NCBI GenBank assembly: GCA_029243025.1
Contig: JAQWSU010000039.1
Span: 17,131-81,130 of the forward strand
DNA: 64,000 nucleotides
Origin: Pirellulaceae bacterium
Lineage (GTDB): Bacteria; Planctomycetota; Planctomycetia; Pirellulales; Pirellulaceae
Reading direction: 5' to 3'
In this document: positions 16,822-27,035 of the stretch, in pieces
Numbering within the stretch: the stretch's first letter is position 1
How the letters are laid out: each line of letters opens with the position of its first letter
Notes under the pieces: model-generated
Seen by the model: the letters and a program-made list of their open reading frames with translations, nothing else
Databases searched by the model: none
What the model was told of the DNA's origin: nothing
Translations under genes and position numbers: made by a program

Positions 16822-18486
16822 TTATTGCGGATTGTTTTCTTTGGCGTCAAGGAAATCCAGCAGCAGTTGCTCGCTAATTCCGTGTGTGGCCCCGTGACCT
16901 TCGTTGTTCACCTTGCAGTGAACCACATCGCCATCCAGGTAGCTGAAGATTTCGACATTCTCAATGATTTTTGAGGGTTGAGATAACTGGTTTCCAGCGT
17001 GTCCCATTTCTTTCGCCCATAAAAAGGTCGATTCTTCGGCTGGAACAAACGCCAGCTTATCGCCCTTGGCGGGGATCACCTGGGAAGGCCCACCGAAATA
17101 GGGAACCAACTTGTCTTTCACGCCGGAAATATTCAAGAGTCGCCTGCCGCCTTGGGGAGTTGCGATTTTCCGGTAATTGTTGTCATCGCCTTTGGCTTTG
17201 AAATGTTCGCCGTCATGCTGCCACACGTTCAGTTGGCTAACGCCACTGATGTAATTACGAATGTTTGGCAATTTACTTTCGATTGCCAATTGGTTCACGA
17301 GTGCGGCGCCGTTGGATGATCCCATGATGGTGAAATTGTTGGAGTCCACGTTTTTCCGCGAAGCCAGCTTCAGAACGATGGCTTCGAGAAAACCGACGTC
17401 ATCTGCTTTGGATCGCTCTGAAACGATGTTCCAGCTTTCCCGGTACCCCTGAGGAAATACCATGATATAACGTGCCGCGATCCGTTTTCGATGTCGCATT
17501 ATCCCTCGCATGGCTTCCTGAGCATTACCCCCATTACCGTGTAAAAAAATGAGCACGGGCATTTTTCGTTGCTTGCTGGAACTATCCGGTTGTTGGGGGT
17601 TCGGCACACTGACGTAGTAAGGTCGCTTGAAATTCCGCTCCTGCGACCACGTCTGCGTCAAAAAATATTTGCCGGACTTCAGACGCGACTGGCCGTCTTC
17701 CGGAGCCTTCGGTCTCTCGGTCTTCACGGATACTCCGCGCCTGCCTTCCAATTCATTTTGTAGTTTGCTGATTTCGGGAGCTAGTTCTTCAATCGCCTCA
17801 TCCCGATCGTTCTCCAGAGCCTCGAAGAAGTGGGAGATTTGTTCCACGAGTTCTTTATCGGCGTCGATCTGTTCCTGTAACGCATCCAGTTGCTGTTCAA
17901 GCTTGTCGCGAATCGGATTCGCAGCTTTCGGGCTGAGCGAGTGGAATTCGCCGTGAAGCTCTCGCAATTGTTTGAGCCGATCGACGGTCTTCTCCAGGTA
18001 TCGACTCCAGCGAGTCGCCTCTTCAATCCCTTCGATTTCACGTAGCCGATTTGTAACTTCCTTGATCTCGTCGATTCGTTCGTGGAGTTCTCCATGAGCC
18101 TCCAACGCCTCGCGGAGATCGTCGATCCGGTGCTCGACGGCTGAGATTTTTGATTCCACTTGTTCCGTGAGCTTTTCGTTGTCGGATGACTCTGCTTGCG
18201 CCAACTGGTGGACTAGTCGATCGAGTTCTTTTTGGACCGCAGCGATACGATCAAGTTGCTCGAGTCGTCGTTGAATGCGGCGGGTCGCCTGCTCAAGGCC
18301 CAACAGCTCGTGACGTAATTCAGACTGCTCATGCTGAATCTCTCTCAGATCTTCGCTCGTGACGATAATTGCGGTATCGTCCCGAATGTTTTGAGTAAAT
18401 GCGGCCCCAGCGAACAGTAGGGAGAGAACGATTGATCTAACGCAGGTGAACACGCGTTCGTGCGTCAAAGATTGGAGTTTGAGCAT
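16822..18486 (-). CDS. Secreted coiled-coil protein with PHB-depolymerase/feruloyl-esterase-like domain
   Basis: 554 aa. Signal peptide at the N-terminus (hydrophobic core SIVLSLLFAGAAF). Residues ~45-255 are an almost unbroken heptad-rich coiled coil full of E, L, R and Q. Residues ~285-550 form an alpha/beta hydrolase of the LpqC / poly-3-hydroxybutyrate depolymerase type: FLHGNGGNAQEAM, nucleophile in MGSSNGA, and a C-terminal HGATHG histidine; the acid is probably in GVKDKLVP. Such domains cleave ester bonds in polyesters or feruloylated polysaccharides. The long coiled coil is an uncommon attachment and may anchor or oligomerise the enzyme in the cell envelope. Confidence 0.75.
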   Translation of the reverse strand: MLKLQSLTHERVFTCVRSIVLSLLFAGAAFTQNIRDDTAIIVTSEDLREIQHEQSELRHELLGLEQATRRIQRRLEQLDRIAAVQKELDRLVHQLAQAESSDNEKLTEQVESKISAVEHRIDDLREALEAHGELHERIDEIKEVTNRLREIEGIEEATRWSRYLEKTVDRLKQLRELHGEFHSLSPKAANPIRDKLEQQLDALQEQIDADKELVEQISHFFEALENDRDEAIEELAPEISKLQNELEGRRGVSVKTERPKAPEDGQSRLKSGKYFLTQTWSQERNFKRPYYVSVPNPQQPDSSSKQRKMPVLIFLHGNGGNAQEAMRGIMRHRKRIAARYIMVFPQGYRESWNIVSERSKADDVGFLEAIVLKLASRKNVDSNNFTIMGSSNGAALVNQLAIESKLPNIRNYISGVSQLNVWQHDGEHFKAKGDDNNYRKIATPQGGRRLLNISGVKDKLVPYFGGPSQVIPAKGDKLAFVPAEESTFLWAKEMGHAGNQLSQPSKIIENVEIFSYLDGDVVHCKVNNEGHGATHGISEQLLLDFLDAKENNPQ

Positions 18487-18950
18487 GACCGGTCTTTTTA
18501 TCGAAGGTGAAAAGAGTAGGGAGTATTGGTTGACTCACGGCGCGGAGGATGCCTGGATTAACGGAAATTGATGCGGCCCTCTCGTAGTCTATCAAGCAGC
18601 AGGGAAAGGTGTCAGATGCGTTTTCGTTGGATTTTTGTCGGGTTTTAACTCGAACTGATCGTCGATGAGGGAGTGAACCAAACATCTGCTTGGAGTGACA
18701 GCAAATACTGGGTGAGAAACCTCCAAGCCTTTTTTGATTTGGAGTCGCTGAGCCTGATTCAGGCAAAGAATATAAAACGCCTTGCTGCTTTGGATGTTGC
18801 AACGAACCAACTCTTTCAACTTTAGGAATTTCCACGGTGATCGCGGTGGTGGTAGAATAATCGGCAGCCTTTACGGGGCATTGCCGAGATTCCCAAAGTT
18901 TAGGCCAGTGTTGGGCCAAGATGTCGAGAAGAGGGCAGAGAAACGACAAC
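18487..18950. other. Divergent promoter region
   Basis: 464 bp between the coiled-coil esterase and the DUF1592-family gene, which are transcribed away from each other. No gene and no clear operator seen. Confidence 0.4.
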
Positions 18951-21900
18951 ATGTCAGTGATTCGACTGTTTGTGACATTCATTCTGGTATCGATTTATGG
19001 GGCAGCGCAGGCTCAAGAATCTGTGATGGTGCCGAAGACCGCTGCGAACGTGTTGCAAGCGTATTGCATCGACTGCCATTCTGCCGACACGGACGAGGGA
19101 AACGTTCGTTTTGACTTGATCGGCGAACTCGATCTCGACGCGCGACTGGATCTCCTGAACAAGGCGCAAGAACAACTCTTTTTTGGGTTGATGCCGCCTG
19201 GCATGGAAGAGCAACCTGCGGATGTCGAGCGCGCGACGTTAATCGAATGGATATCTACTGAGCTCCGTCAACACAATGCGTCAAGTTTGGATGAAAAGCT
19301 TAAACGACCGGAGTACGGTAACTATGTCGATCACGACAAGCTTTTCTCCGGCGAATTCAAAGATCTGCCCGGATCTACCAGCGACCGGCGATGGTTGATC
19401 AGCGAGCATATTTTCAATGCAAAGATCAATCGGCTGCTGGACTACGAGGGAGTCCGAACGATTGATGGTCAACGAATGACTGTAATTGGCGACAACGGAG
19501 TCGGATTAGGGACAAGATTTGGTGGGGGCACTCTACGGCAAAGTATTGTCAACCCGTTTCTGCTTCCCAAAACGGTTGGTGTGCGGTACTACGACACCAC
19601 GGCGTTAACCGGTGGACATTTGCTGACGATGATTGCCAATGCCAGCAAGATTGCTGGATACATGGCTTCCGAACAGGCAATGAAGTCGCACTATCCTGCC
19701 ATGTCCCAAGTGATGCAGTTGGAGTTACGGAATCGCGAGATTCTGCGAGTCCGTCAACAATTCCTTGATCAGTTTATCACTCAGGTTGCCAGCGAATTGT
19801 ATGGGGAACAAAACGACGAGCTGTTGCCGAAATTTGTGAGAATTGAGCTGGAACTGCCGGTCCTGCCACTCGACTCAAAAGGCAATCCAAAAAAGAAAGA
19901 AAGCAATCTCGGACTGCTCGACCGATACGATTCCGATGACATGCGGGCAATTTATCTAGGTATCGGCCAGTACAAGCGGGATGAGATCACTTTCGAACAG
20001 GTGATTGAACAGTGCGAACGCGATTGGTTTGTTTTCGGTCTTGCTGAATCGCGAATTCGTGAGCGTGTGGGAATTATGAACTCCCTCAATCGGTTGTGGG
20101 AGATGGACCTGATTTATGAAGACGTCAAAAGAAAGAAGCTGCGTCCAGCATCATACCAATCTTTGAGTGAATCAGAGATGCATGTTGTTCAGGCGTCGAT
20201 CCTGAAACATCGAAAGCCTGGCGATACTTGGCAGCAGATTATTGACAAGTGCATGAATGACTGGCGGAAATTGTTCGAGCAGCAACGGGAATCAGTCGGT
20301 GCGCCGGGTGACGAGCAGATCGCCAACGTGGTGTCCGAACTTTCGGTGAAGATTCACGGACGTCAGCCAACAGCCGAAGAATTACAAGAGAAAACTGCGC
20401 TGACCAGATCGTATCTTGAGCGGCTCGGCACACAGGACGCTTTGGTCAGGCTGATCGAGACGCTGATCCTGAGTTCCGAATTTGTCTACCGTACGGAGTT
20501 CGGTCAGGGGCTGGCCGACGAACACGGCCGACGAATGATGTCGCCACGCGAGGCAAGTTACGCCATCGCCTACGCGCTTACCGACAGTCGTCCGGATGAA
20601 GAATTGGTGGCGGCGGTCGAAGCTGGCAAGATGAACACCAAAGCAGACTACCAGCGCGAAGTTCGTCGGATGCTCGAACGTCGCGATCAGTTTTACGTTA
20701 TTGACGAGTCAGTACAGAAAGCCGGTTTTAACGCCAGTGTCACGAATCAGCCAATTCGTAAGCTGCGTTTCTTTCGTGAGTTTTTCGGGTACGGCAAAGC
20801 GATGACCATTTTTAAGGATGATGCGCGTTTCGGAGCGGGTCGGTACGATGATGCAAAAGGTCGTCTTGTAGATGAAGCCGATATGCTAATCGCACATATT
20901 CTTGAAGAAGATCAAGACGTTTTTGAGCAGTTGTTGACTGCCGATGAGTTTTACGTTTATCACTCCGGTGATAACGCCGCGATGCGTGTAGCCTCGGATC
21001 GACTACGAGTTATTTACGAGTATTTCAAGCCGTTTGACTGGGAGGATTTCAGCGAAGAACAGCTCTACGAACATTGGCCGTTCATCCAGAAAATGAAGAT
21101 GCGTGGAACCGTCTTTCCGGATTTTGAAACCAACCAGCGACGCCGCGGCGGCTGGGTTAAAAGTTTCAAGACAACCATGACGAGTCTTGAACAGCGTTTT
21201 GCTAAAGGGCAAAAGTATGCCATCCCGTACGACGAGCTCCCCATGGCCTACTGGCACAAAGGAAACGCTACTGGTCGAACTGGCCAAGTCATGCGTGCTC
21301 ACGAGGTGACCACCTATTTTAATATTGACTATCGCGACTGGGACTATCCCATCAATCAGCCGGCAAAGATCCCTAACCGCAAGGGAATGTTGACGCACCC
21401 CGCGTGGCTGATTGCTCATGCTCAAAACACCGAGACAGATCCAGTTCGCCGTGGTAAATGGATTCGCGAGAAAATGCTGGCGGGAACGATTATCGACGTC
21501 CCGATAACGGTGGATGCGGTGATCCCGGAAGATCATCACCAGACATTGCGTCAGCGTCTCGAAAAACGAACGGCTGATGAATACTGTTGGAAATGTCACC
21601 AACGAATGGATCCGCTGGGGCTTGCCTTCGAAGGCTACGACGACTTTGGGCGGTTCCGCACGGAAGAACGAATCGAGCACCCAGAAAATCTGATTCGCGA
21701 GGCAGACCGAAATTCGATCCCGAAAAATGGTATCCGCGTGGCGGAATATAAGACGTTGCCGGTCGATACCCGCGGTGTTTTGACGGGCACGGGATCCCCG
21801 TCGCTCGATGGGGAAGTTCGCGATGCCATTGACTTGACCGAGCGTCTGGCAAAATCGGCAAGAGTCCGGCAGTCGATCATTCGGCACGCGTTCCGTTACT

Positions 21901-22049
21901 TTTTGGGACGCAACGAAATGTTGTCCGATTCCAATGCACTCATCGATGCAGAGCAAATCTACCTCAGTAGCGGCGGCAGCTTTGATGCAGTAATCGTGTC
22001 ACTGTTGTCCTCTGATTCGTTTATTTACCGTAAGGGAAATGAGAACTAG
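18951..22049 (+). CDS. DUF1592-family protein with planctomycete cytochrome-C domain
   Basis: 1032 aa from ATG 18951, which begins the signal peptide (MSVIRLFVTFILVSIYGAAQAQ); ATG 18921 would place ten polar residues before it. Domain order: PSC1-type cytochrome segment with CIDCH near residue 37, a divergent DUF1587 region, DUF1592 around SSEFVYRTEFG, DUF1588 with a second haem-like motif CWKCH and MDPLGLAFEGYD, and DUF1585 at the end (RYFLGRNEMLSD...SDSFIYR). Function is not established for this family; its constant partner is a DUF1552 protein, which follows after two bases here. The CxxCH motifs suggest covalent haem and envelope electron transfer. Confidence 0.9.
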   Translation: MSVIRLFVTFILVSIYGAAQAQESVMVPKTAANVLQAYCIDCHSADTDEGNVRFDLIGELDLDARLDLLNKAQEQLFFGLMPPGMEEQPADVERATLIEWISTELRQHNASSLDEKLKRPEYGNYVDHDKLFSGEFKDLPGSTSDRRWLISEHIFNAKINRLLDYEGVRTIDGQRMTVIGDNGVGLGTRFGGGTLRQSIVNPFLLPKTVGVRYYDTTALTGGHLLTMIANASKIAGYMASEQAMKSHYPAMSQVMQLELRNREILRVRQQFLDQFITQVASELYGEQNDELLPKFVRIELELPVLPLDSKGNPKKKESNLGLLDRYDSDDMRAIYLGIGQYKRDEITFEQVIEQCERDWFVFGLAESRIRERVGIMNSLNRLWEMDLIYEDVKRKKLRPASYQSLSESEMHVVQASILKHRKPGDTWQQIIDKCMNDWRKLFEQQRESVGAPGDEQIANVVSELSVKIHGRQPTAEELQEKTALTRSYLERLGTQDALVRLIETLILSSEFVYRTEFGQGLADEHGRRMMSPREASYAIAYALTDSRPDEELVAAVEAGKMNTKADYQREVRRMLERRDQFYVIDESVQKAGFNASVTNQPIRKLRFFREFFGYGKAMTIFKDDARFGAGRYDDAKGRLVDEADMLIAHILEEDQDVFEQLLTADEFYVYHSGDNAAMRVASDRLRVIYEYFKPFDWEDFSEEQLYEHWPFIQKMKMRGTVFPDFETNQRRRGGWVKSFKTTMTSLEQRFAKGQKYAIPYDELPMAYWHKGNATGRTGQVMRAHEVTTYFNIDYRDWDYPINQPAKIPNRKGMLTHPAWLIAHAQNTETDPVRRGKWIREKMLAGTIIDVPITVDAVIPEDHHQTLRQRLEKRTADEYCWKCHQRMDPLGLAFEGYDDFGRFRTEERIEHPENLIREADRNSIPKNGIRVAEYKTLPVDTRGVLTGTGSPSLDGEVRDAIDLTERLAKSARVRQSIIRHAFRYFLGRNEMLSDSNALIDAEQIYLSSGGSFDAVIVSLLSSDSFIYRKGNEN

Positions 22050-22051
22050 CG

Positions 22052-23446
22052 ATGCTATTTAGCCGAAGACACTTCCTGAAAACATCGACGGCGACCGCCG
22101 GAGCGTTGGCGATTTCGCCGTCGTTTAATCATCTCCTGGCAGAGCCGAATCGGCTTGCCGCTCAGCCTCATCGGTTTGTCTTAATTCGTAAATCCAATGG
22201 CAATTTGCCCGCCATGTTTTCACTTCCGTCCTTTTCGGATCAGGAGAAAAAACAGCATAAAGAGAAAGTGGCGTTCGAGGCAGATTTGGACAGGCACGAA
22301 TTGCCAACCTGGCTGCGAGCGTTGGATGGACATAAGGCTAACCTGACGATGTTGCATGGCTTATCAATGAAGATGAGTGGTGGCGGACATTATTCATTTA
22401 CAGGTTGTCTGGGCGCCTATAAGGCAGGTCGAAACGTCGTCAATCGAATCAAACGAGCAACGATTGACTTTGAACTTGCCAGACTGTTTCCTTCGCCGTT
22501 TGGACATGTGGAGTTATCGCTGGCTTCCGGTTCAGGAACGGTCGCATTTCGCTCGGGAATTGTCCCCGGTTTTTCGGCTCCGGCGCCAAAGCAGCGTAAT
22601 TATTGTTACGCTGATCCGCAGGCCGCCTATGATGAACTATTCAAATCCGTGACAAATACTGACGCGGTCGCATCGGAAAACGACTTGCTTGATTACCTAC
22701 GTAACGAAGAAGGCGGGCGACTTTCCGGACTTGCCGGTTCGGAACGACTGAAGGTTAGCAATCACGTCGATTCAATTCAGGCAATTCGCGAACGAAATAA
22801 TCGGGTCGCCTCACTATCAGACATCATCGAGAAAAACCTGCCAACTCTCGGAAAGGTGCACGCCAACGGCGGACCCGACGCGACACTCTTGCAGAAGCAA
22901 GAAGCATTTACCGAAGTTCTCCTGTCGGCGCTGATCACTGGTCTTACAAATGTCGTGACTTATACCATCGATGATCTTGGAACGCCCATCTCAACGATCC
23001 CGGGAAACAAGTCGAAGACGTCGATTCATCAGGTAGGACATCAGTCGCCCTCAGGTTTTCACGAAGTTCGGGAGCTCTTGCTGGCCAGTCACATGAGGCA
23101 GATCGCTCGAATTGTCGAAAAGTTGAAATCCGTTCCCGAGGGCGACGGCACGATGTTTGATAACACGACGATCATCTACATGCCGGAGACAGGGGATACG
23201 CATCACGGCTGGGGCACGGAAGCACCTATGGTGATCTTGACAGGTGCCAACTCAAAACTTGATCTTGCTGGCCGCTATTTGCGCCTTCCCTACCACGCGT
23301 CGGTGGGACATCAGACGTTGGGGAACTGGTACACCACACTGCTAAACGCCTACGGTAATCCGATTGAACACTACGGTGACCTCGATCCGGAACTCGAACG
23401 CAAACAGATGAACCAGACAGGCTCGATTAGGCAATTTTTGGTCTGA
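22052..23446 (+). CDS. DUF1552 family Tat-exported protein
   Basis: 464 aa. Twin-arginine-type leader FSRRHFLKTSTATAGA, then the DUF1552 pattern: LIRKSNGNLPAMF, LTMLHGLSMKMSGGGHYS, ATIDFELARLF, a GHQSPSGFHEVRELL segment and IIYMPETGDTHHGWGTEAPMVILTG. Distantly related to DUF1501 and the sulfatase/phosphatase superfamily. It begins two bases after the DUF1592 gene and is the second gene of the 18.9-26.4 kb operon. Export by Tat implies folding, perhaps with a cofactor, in the cytoplasm. Confidence 0.9.
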   Translation: MLFSRRHFLKTSTATAGALAISPSFNHLLAEPNRLAAQPHRFVLIRKSNGNLPAMFSLPSFSDQEKKQHKEKVAFEADLDRHELPTWLRALDGHKANLTMLHGLSMKMSGGGHYSFTGCLGAYKAGRNVVNRIKRATIDFELARLFPSPFGHVELSLASGSGTVAFRSGIVPGFSAPAPKQRNYCYADPQAAYDELFKSVTNTDAVASENDLLDYLRNEEGGRLSGLAGSERLKVSNHVDSIQAIRERNNRVASLSDIIEKNLPTLGKVHANGGPDATLLQKQEAFTEVLLSALITGLTNVVTYTIDDLGTPISTIPGNKSKTSIHQVGHQSPSGFHEVRELLLASHMRQIARIVEKLKSVPEGDGTMFDNTTIIYMPETGDTHHGWGTEAPMVILTGANSKLDLAGRYLRLPYHASVGHQTLGNWYTTLLNAYGNPIEHYGDLDPELERKQMNQTGSIRQFLV

Positions 23447-23490
23447 CCTGGCGAACCGATGAGTCGGAATAACCTTCCGGTGAGAATTCA

Positions 23491-24876
23491 ATGTCAATAA
23501 ATCGTCCTCACATAAGCCGTCGCCGTATCTTGAAAGACTCGGTTGGAATTGCTGCAGCGTCGCTTTGCGTTGGGACGAACTCTCGTGCTTTTGGTTTTGA
23601 AAGTGCCAACGCACGTCCGCGAATTGCCGTGGTGGGTTGTGGAATCCGGTGGGATAAACAAGTGTTCGCACCGGATGGCCGTTACGGAGTCGGCAAGGAG
23701 TTTCCTAAGTTTGGCGATATCATTTCGGTTTGCGATGTGGATGCGAATCGGCTTGATCGAGCGACGGGTATCGTCAAAGGCTGGCTTGGTAAAGTTCCAG
23801 TAGCCACGACGGATTATCGAAAGATAATCGACGATCCGAAAATAGACGTGGTCCACATCAGCACGCCAGATCACTGGCATGCCAAAATCGCGATCGAGGC
23901 GATGTTGGCAGGTAAGGACGTGTATTGTGAAAAGCCAATGACGTTGACGATCGAAGAAGGTCGACGAATTTGTGATGTGTGTCAGAAAACGGGCGCCGTG
24001 TTTCAGGTTGGCACGCAACAACGTAGCTCGCGACGGTTCCTCAAGGCAATCGCGATGATTCGTGACGGTCGGATTGGGGGATTGCGCCGAGTGCAGTGTG
24101 CGGTGGGTGCCGCTCCGATAAGCCCCGATCTTCCTGCTGTCCAACCGCCCAAAGAGCTTAACTGGAATCAATGGCTGGGGCCGGCGCCGCTGACGGCTTA
24201 TCGATATAAGCCAGAAGCGCCGAATATCATCAAATCATGGTCGCGATCTCATTACGAGTTCCGTTGGTGGTATGACTATTCGGGTGGCAAACTGACCGAC
24301 TGGGGTGCGCACCATGTGGATATCGCAACCTGGGCGATGGACAAGATGGATACCGGGCCGCTCTGGATCGATCCAGTTAGAGTCGAGCATCCAGTCACGT
24401 TCAAAGATGGCGATCCGACCGTTGATAACCGGTACAACACTGCCACGAAGTTCAACATCAAAGCCAGTTACGATGACGGAGTAGAACTGATCATCCGCCA
24501 CGATACGGACAACGGAATTCTTTTCGAAGGAACCCAAGGACGGATCTTTGTTAATCGCGGAAAACTTGTTGGTAAATCGGTGGATGAACTTGCCGCCCAT
24601 CCGTTACCCGATGGAGCACTTGAGAAAGTTTATAAGGATCGAGAGCTGACCAACCACGTCGCGAATTTTTTCGAAGCGGTTGCTATGCGTCAGCAGCCGA
24701 TTTCGGACGTCTTTAGCCACCACCGCGCGTTGACGACTTGTCACCTTGCCGGGATTGCTGCCCGACTCGGTCGGAAGATTCGATGGGACCCGAAAACCGA
24801 AAGAGTTGTCGACGACCAGATGGCTCAATCGCTGGTTGCGCGTGAGCAACGTCGAGGCTTTGGAATCGAGATGTGA
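23491..24876 (+). CDS. Gfo/Idh/MocA family oxidoreductase, Tat-exported
   Basis: 461 aa. Tat leader ISRRRILKDSVGIAAAS. NAD(P)-binding strand IAVVGCGIRWDKQ, VDVVHISTPDHWHAKIAIEAM and the conserved CEKPMTLTIEEG, then the C-terminal GFO_IDH_MocA domain with DWGAHHVDIATWAM. Members oxidise or reduce sugar hydroxyls; exported planctomycete versions are common and resemble glucose-fructose oxidoreductase, which keeps its cofactor bound. It follows DUF1552 by 44 bp and overlaps the extended sulfatase frame, so it is very likely in the same operon. Confidence 0.92.
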   Translation: MSINRPHISRRRILKDSVGIAAASLCVGTNSRAFGFESANARPRIAVVGCGIRWDKQVFAPDGRYGVGKEFPKFGDIISVCDVDANRLDRATGIVKGWLGKVPVATTDYRKIIDDPKIDVVHISTPDHWHAKIAIEAMLAGKDVYCEKPMTLTIEEGRRICDVCQKTGAVFQVGTQQRSSRRFLKAIAMIRDGRIGGLRRVQCAVGAAPISPDLPAVQPPKELNWNQWLGPAPLTAYRYKPEAPNIIKSWSRSHYEFRWWYDYSGGKLTDWGAHHVDIATWAMDKMDTGPLWIDPVRVEHPVTFKDGDPTVDNRYNTATKFNIKASYDDGVELIIRHDTDNGILFEGTQGRIFVNRGKLVGKSVDELAAHPLPDGALEKVYKDRELTNHVANFFEAVAMRQQPISDVFSHHRALTTCHLAGIAARLGRKIRWDPKTERVVDDQMAQSLVAREQRRGFGIEM

Positions 24877-24962
24877 GTTCGTTGCGCGGTGACTTGGTTG
24901 CTTGCCAAATTGCGAGTCTCCGCAAGCTGGAAGCTTGTACCGAAACGGGAAAAGATAAAGTA

Positions 24963-26405
24963 ATGCTCAAGCATCATCAAACGATCGCGAAATCAGTCGT
25001 CATTCCTGTCTTCGTTACGTGTGCTGTGACGTGTGCCTTCAGTTTCGGAGATAGCACGGCTGCTGATGCCGTCAGGCAGCCTAACGTCGTTCTGATCATG
25101 GCGGATGACCTGGGCTATGGCGACCTCTCGTGTTACGGCAGTGATATGAACAAGACGCCCGTGCTAGATGAGCTCGCGAGCGAAGGCGCGAGACTGACCA
25201 GTTTCTATGCCGGTTGTACAATCTGTACTCCGTCAAGAATGGCTCTGCTCACGGGCGCCTATCCGCCGCGAACTGGCTGGCATGGTGGGGTCGTTGGCTA
25301 TGGGATGAAACCGCACAATGGTTTGGCCCCCGCCGCGGTCACGATTGCCGAGATCTTTCAAGACGCTGGCTATCAAACGGCGCTAATGGGTAAGTGGCAT
25401 CTGGGGGATACGCCGGAACTGTCTCCGATGAAACAAGGATTCGATACGGCTTTTTACATCAATAAGAGCAACAATCAGACAAAGAAACTTTGGCGAGGTG
25501 ACCAGCTGATTGCTGATCCATTTGACAATCGGCGTCTGACAGAGCAGTTCACGTCCGAAGCGATTCGATTCATTGAACAGAATCGGAAGCGACCTTTCTT
25601 TCTGTACCTGCCACTGAGTGCCCCCCATTTTCCTGCTCAGGCTCATCCAGACTGGAAGGGCAAGTCGCAGAACGAGGCATATGGCGACGTTGTGGAAGAA
25701 TTGGATAGCCGTGTTGGCGAGATCCTCGGCACCCTTTCGGATTGCAAGATTGCAGAGAATACTGTCGTCGTATTTCTGTCCGACAACGGTGTGGAACCGG
25801 GGCAGAAGAAATGGGCACGGTCGAATCCTTATCGAGGTTTGAAATGGGATTCGCTTGAGGGTGGTAATCGCGTGCCTTGCATCGTTCGATGGCCGAAAAG
25901 GATTCCTGCTGGTCAAGTTGTGGATGAATTGATTGCTGCCATTGACTTGTGTCCAACGTTGATCAACGCATGCGGCATTGAGTTGCCGGAACCATCACCA
26001 AGCAGCCCCAGACGTGACGGTGTGAACGTGTTGAGTACTCTCATGGGAAAAGCGGATCAACCTCACCCCAGGTCGAGCTTTTTGTACTGGCACGGCTGGG
26101 GAACCTTGCAAGCGATTCGAGTTGGAGAGTGGAAGCTCTATCTGGACGAAATAGAAGCAGTACCAGAATCAGAGCACGGGCCGGTGCTCATTAATCTCTC
26201 AAATGATCCGGCCGAACGGACGAACCTCAGTCAGGAACATCCGGATCGAGTCGCTGCCATGTTGGCTGAAGCAGCCAAGCAATTGTCTGACATCGAGGTG
26301 AACGCTATTGTCTTGGGCGGCCCTGCAGTTGACGAGAAGAGAGTTGCAAAACGCGCGAAGTGGTTGAAGTCATCAGGCCAGGGCAGCAATTCACTACGCC
26401 TTTAA
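24963..26405 (+). CDS. Secreted sulfatase (CTPSR type)
   Basis: 480 aa from ATG 24963, which opens a signal peptide; an in-frame ATG-equivalent at 24873 overlaps the previous gene and is less likely. Formylglycine motif CTPSRMALLTG with the cysteine at residue 88, metal residues in MADDLGYGD, GKWHLG and FLSDNGVE. It should hydrolyse sulfate esters, probably of a polysaccharide, in the periplasm. Last gene of the DUF1592/DUF1552/Gfo-Idh operon, which points to use of a sulfated glycan. Confidence 0.92.
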   Translation: MLKHHQTIAKSVVIPVFVTCAVTCAFSFGDSTAADAVRQPNVVLIMADDLGYGDLSCYGSDMNKTPVLDELASEGARLTSFYAGCTICTPSRMALLTGAYPPRTGWHGGVVGYGMKPHNGLAPAAVTIAEIFQDAGYQTALMGKWHLGDTPELSPMKQGFDTAFYINKSNNQTKKLWRGDQLIADPFDNRRLTEQFTSEAIRFIEQNRKRPFFLYLPLSAPHFPAQAHPDWKGKSQNEAYGDVVEELDSRVGEILGTLSDCKIAENTVVVFLSDNGVEPGQKKWARSNPYRGLKWDSLEGGNRVPCIVRWPKRIPAGQVVDELIAAIDLCPTLINACGIELPEPSPSSPRRDGVNVLSTLMGKADQPHPRSSFLYWHGWGTLQAIRVGEWKLYLDEIEAVPESEHGPVLINLSNDPAERTNLSQEHPDRVAAMLAEAAKQLSDIEVNAIVLGGPAVDEKRVAKRAKWLKSSGQGSNSLRL

Positions 26406-27035
26406 GCACACTTGAAGGCGAGCTGCTAAACATGGAACAAAAAACAATCCCGATAAACGCTCACCCGTTGATGCAGGAATGGTGGATTCATCAGAGATCT
26501 TGCGGGCACTTGAAATTCGAGAGTTCATCTATTCGAGCGTAACCAGTCTCGTGGTTGCCTTCAGGGTTGTCTCGATTGGGTTAGTGAAAATATTTCGAGA
26601 TAAGCCGATCAATCTCGACCGTCTTGAACTGCTCGATGAACTGGTAATGTTCTTCATTTTTACTGCGAAGCCCAGCCTTGTCACATGTCTCTGTTTTCGT
26701 ATCTGCTATTGTTTCATGGTGCCCGTTAGAAAGGACCGGGAAATGGGGTTGCGGTGTTGTTCGATGCGCTCTCCGGGCTGATGTTTAACGCCTTTACTGC
26801 TATCACCGTGATCGAACACCTTTATGATTGGTAGGACGCTTTCGAGCGGTGAAATGGGGAGCGAAAGGCAGCCTGTCTTTCGAGCCTTGAAGAAGCCTTC
26901 CTCGTTCCTTGCTAATCAACGAAATTCGAATTGAGCGTCCACGGAACACCCGGTAGAGCGAGTCGCATGTGAGTTCATTTCAGTAAGGAATCACGTTTTG
27001 ACGAGCCAATGAATGGAAACTCGACGATGCGGCGA
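26406..27035. other. Gene-poor spacer
   Basis: No supported gene. A plus-strand frame at 26479-26781 and an overlapping short frame from about 26686 both encode hydrophobic stretches broken by a stop; nothing recognisable. It lies between the ends of two convergent genes. Confidence 0.35.
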
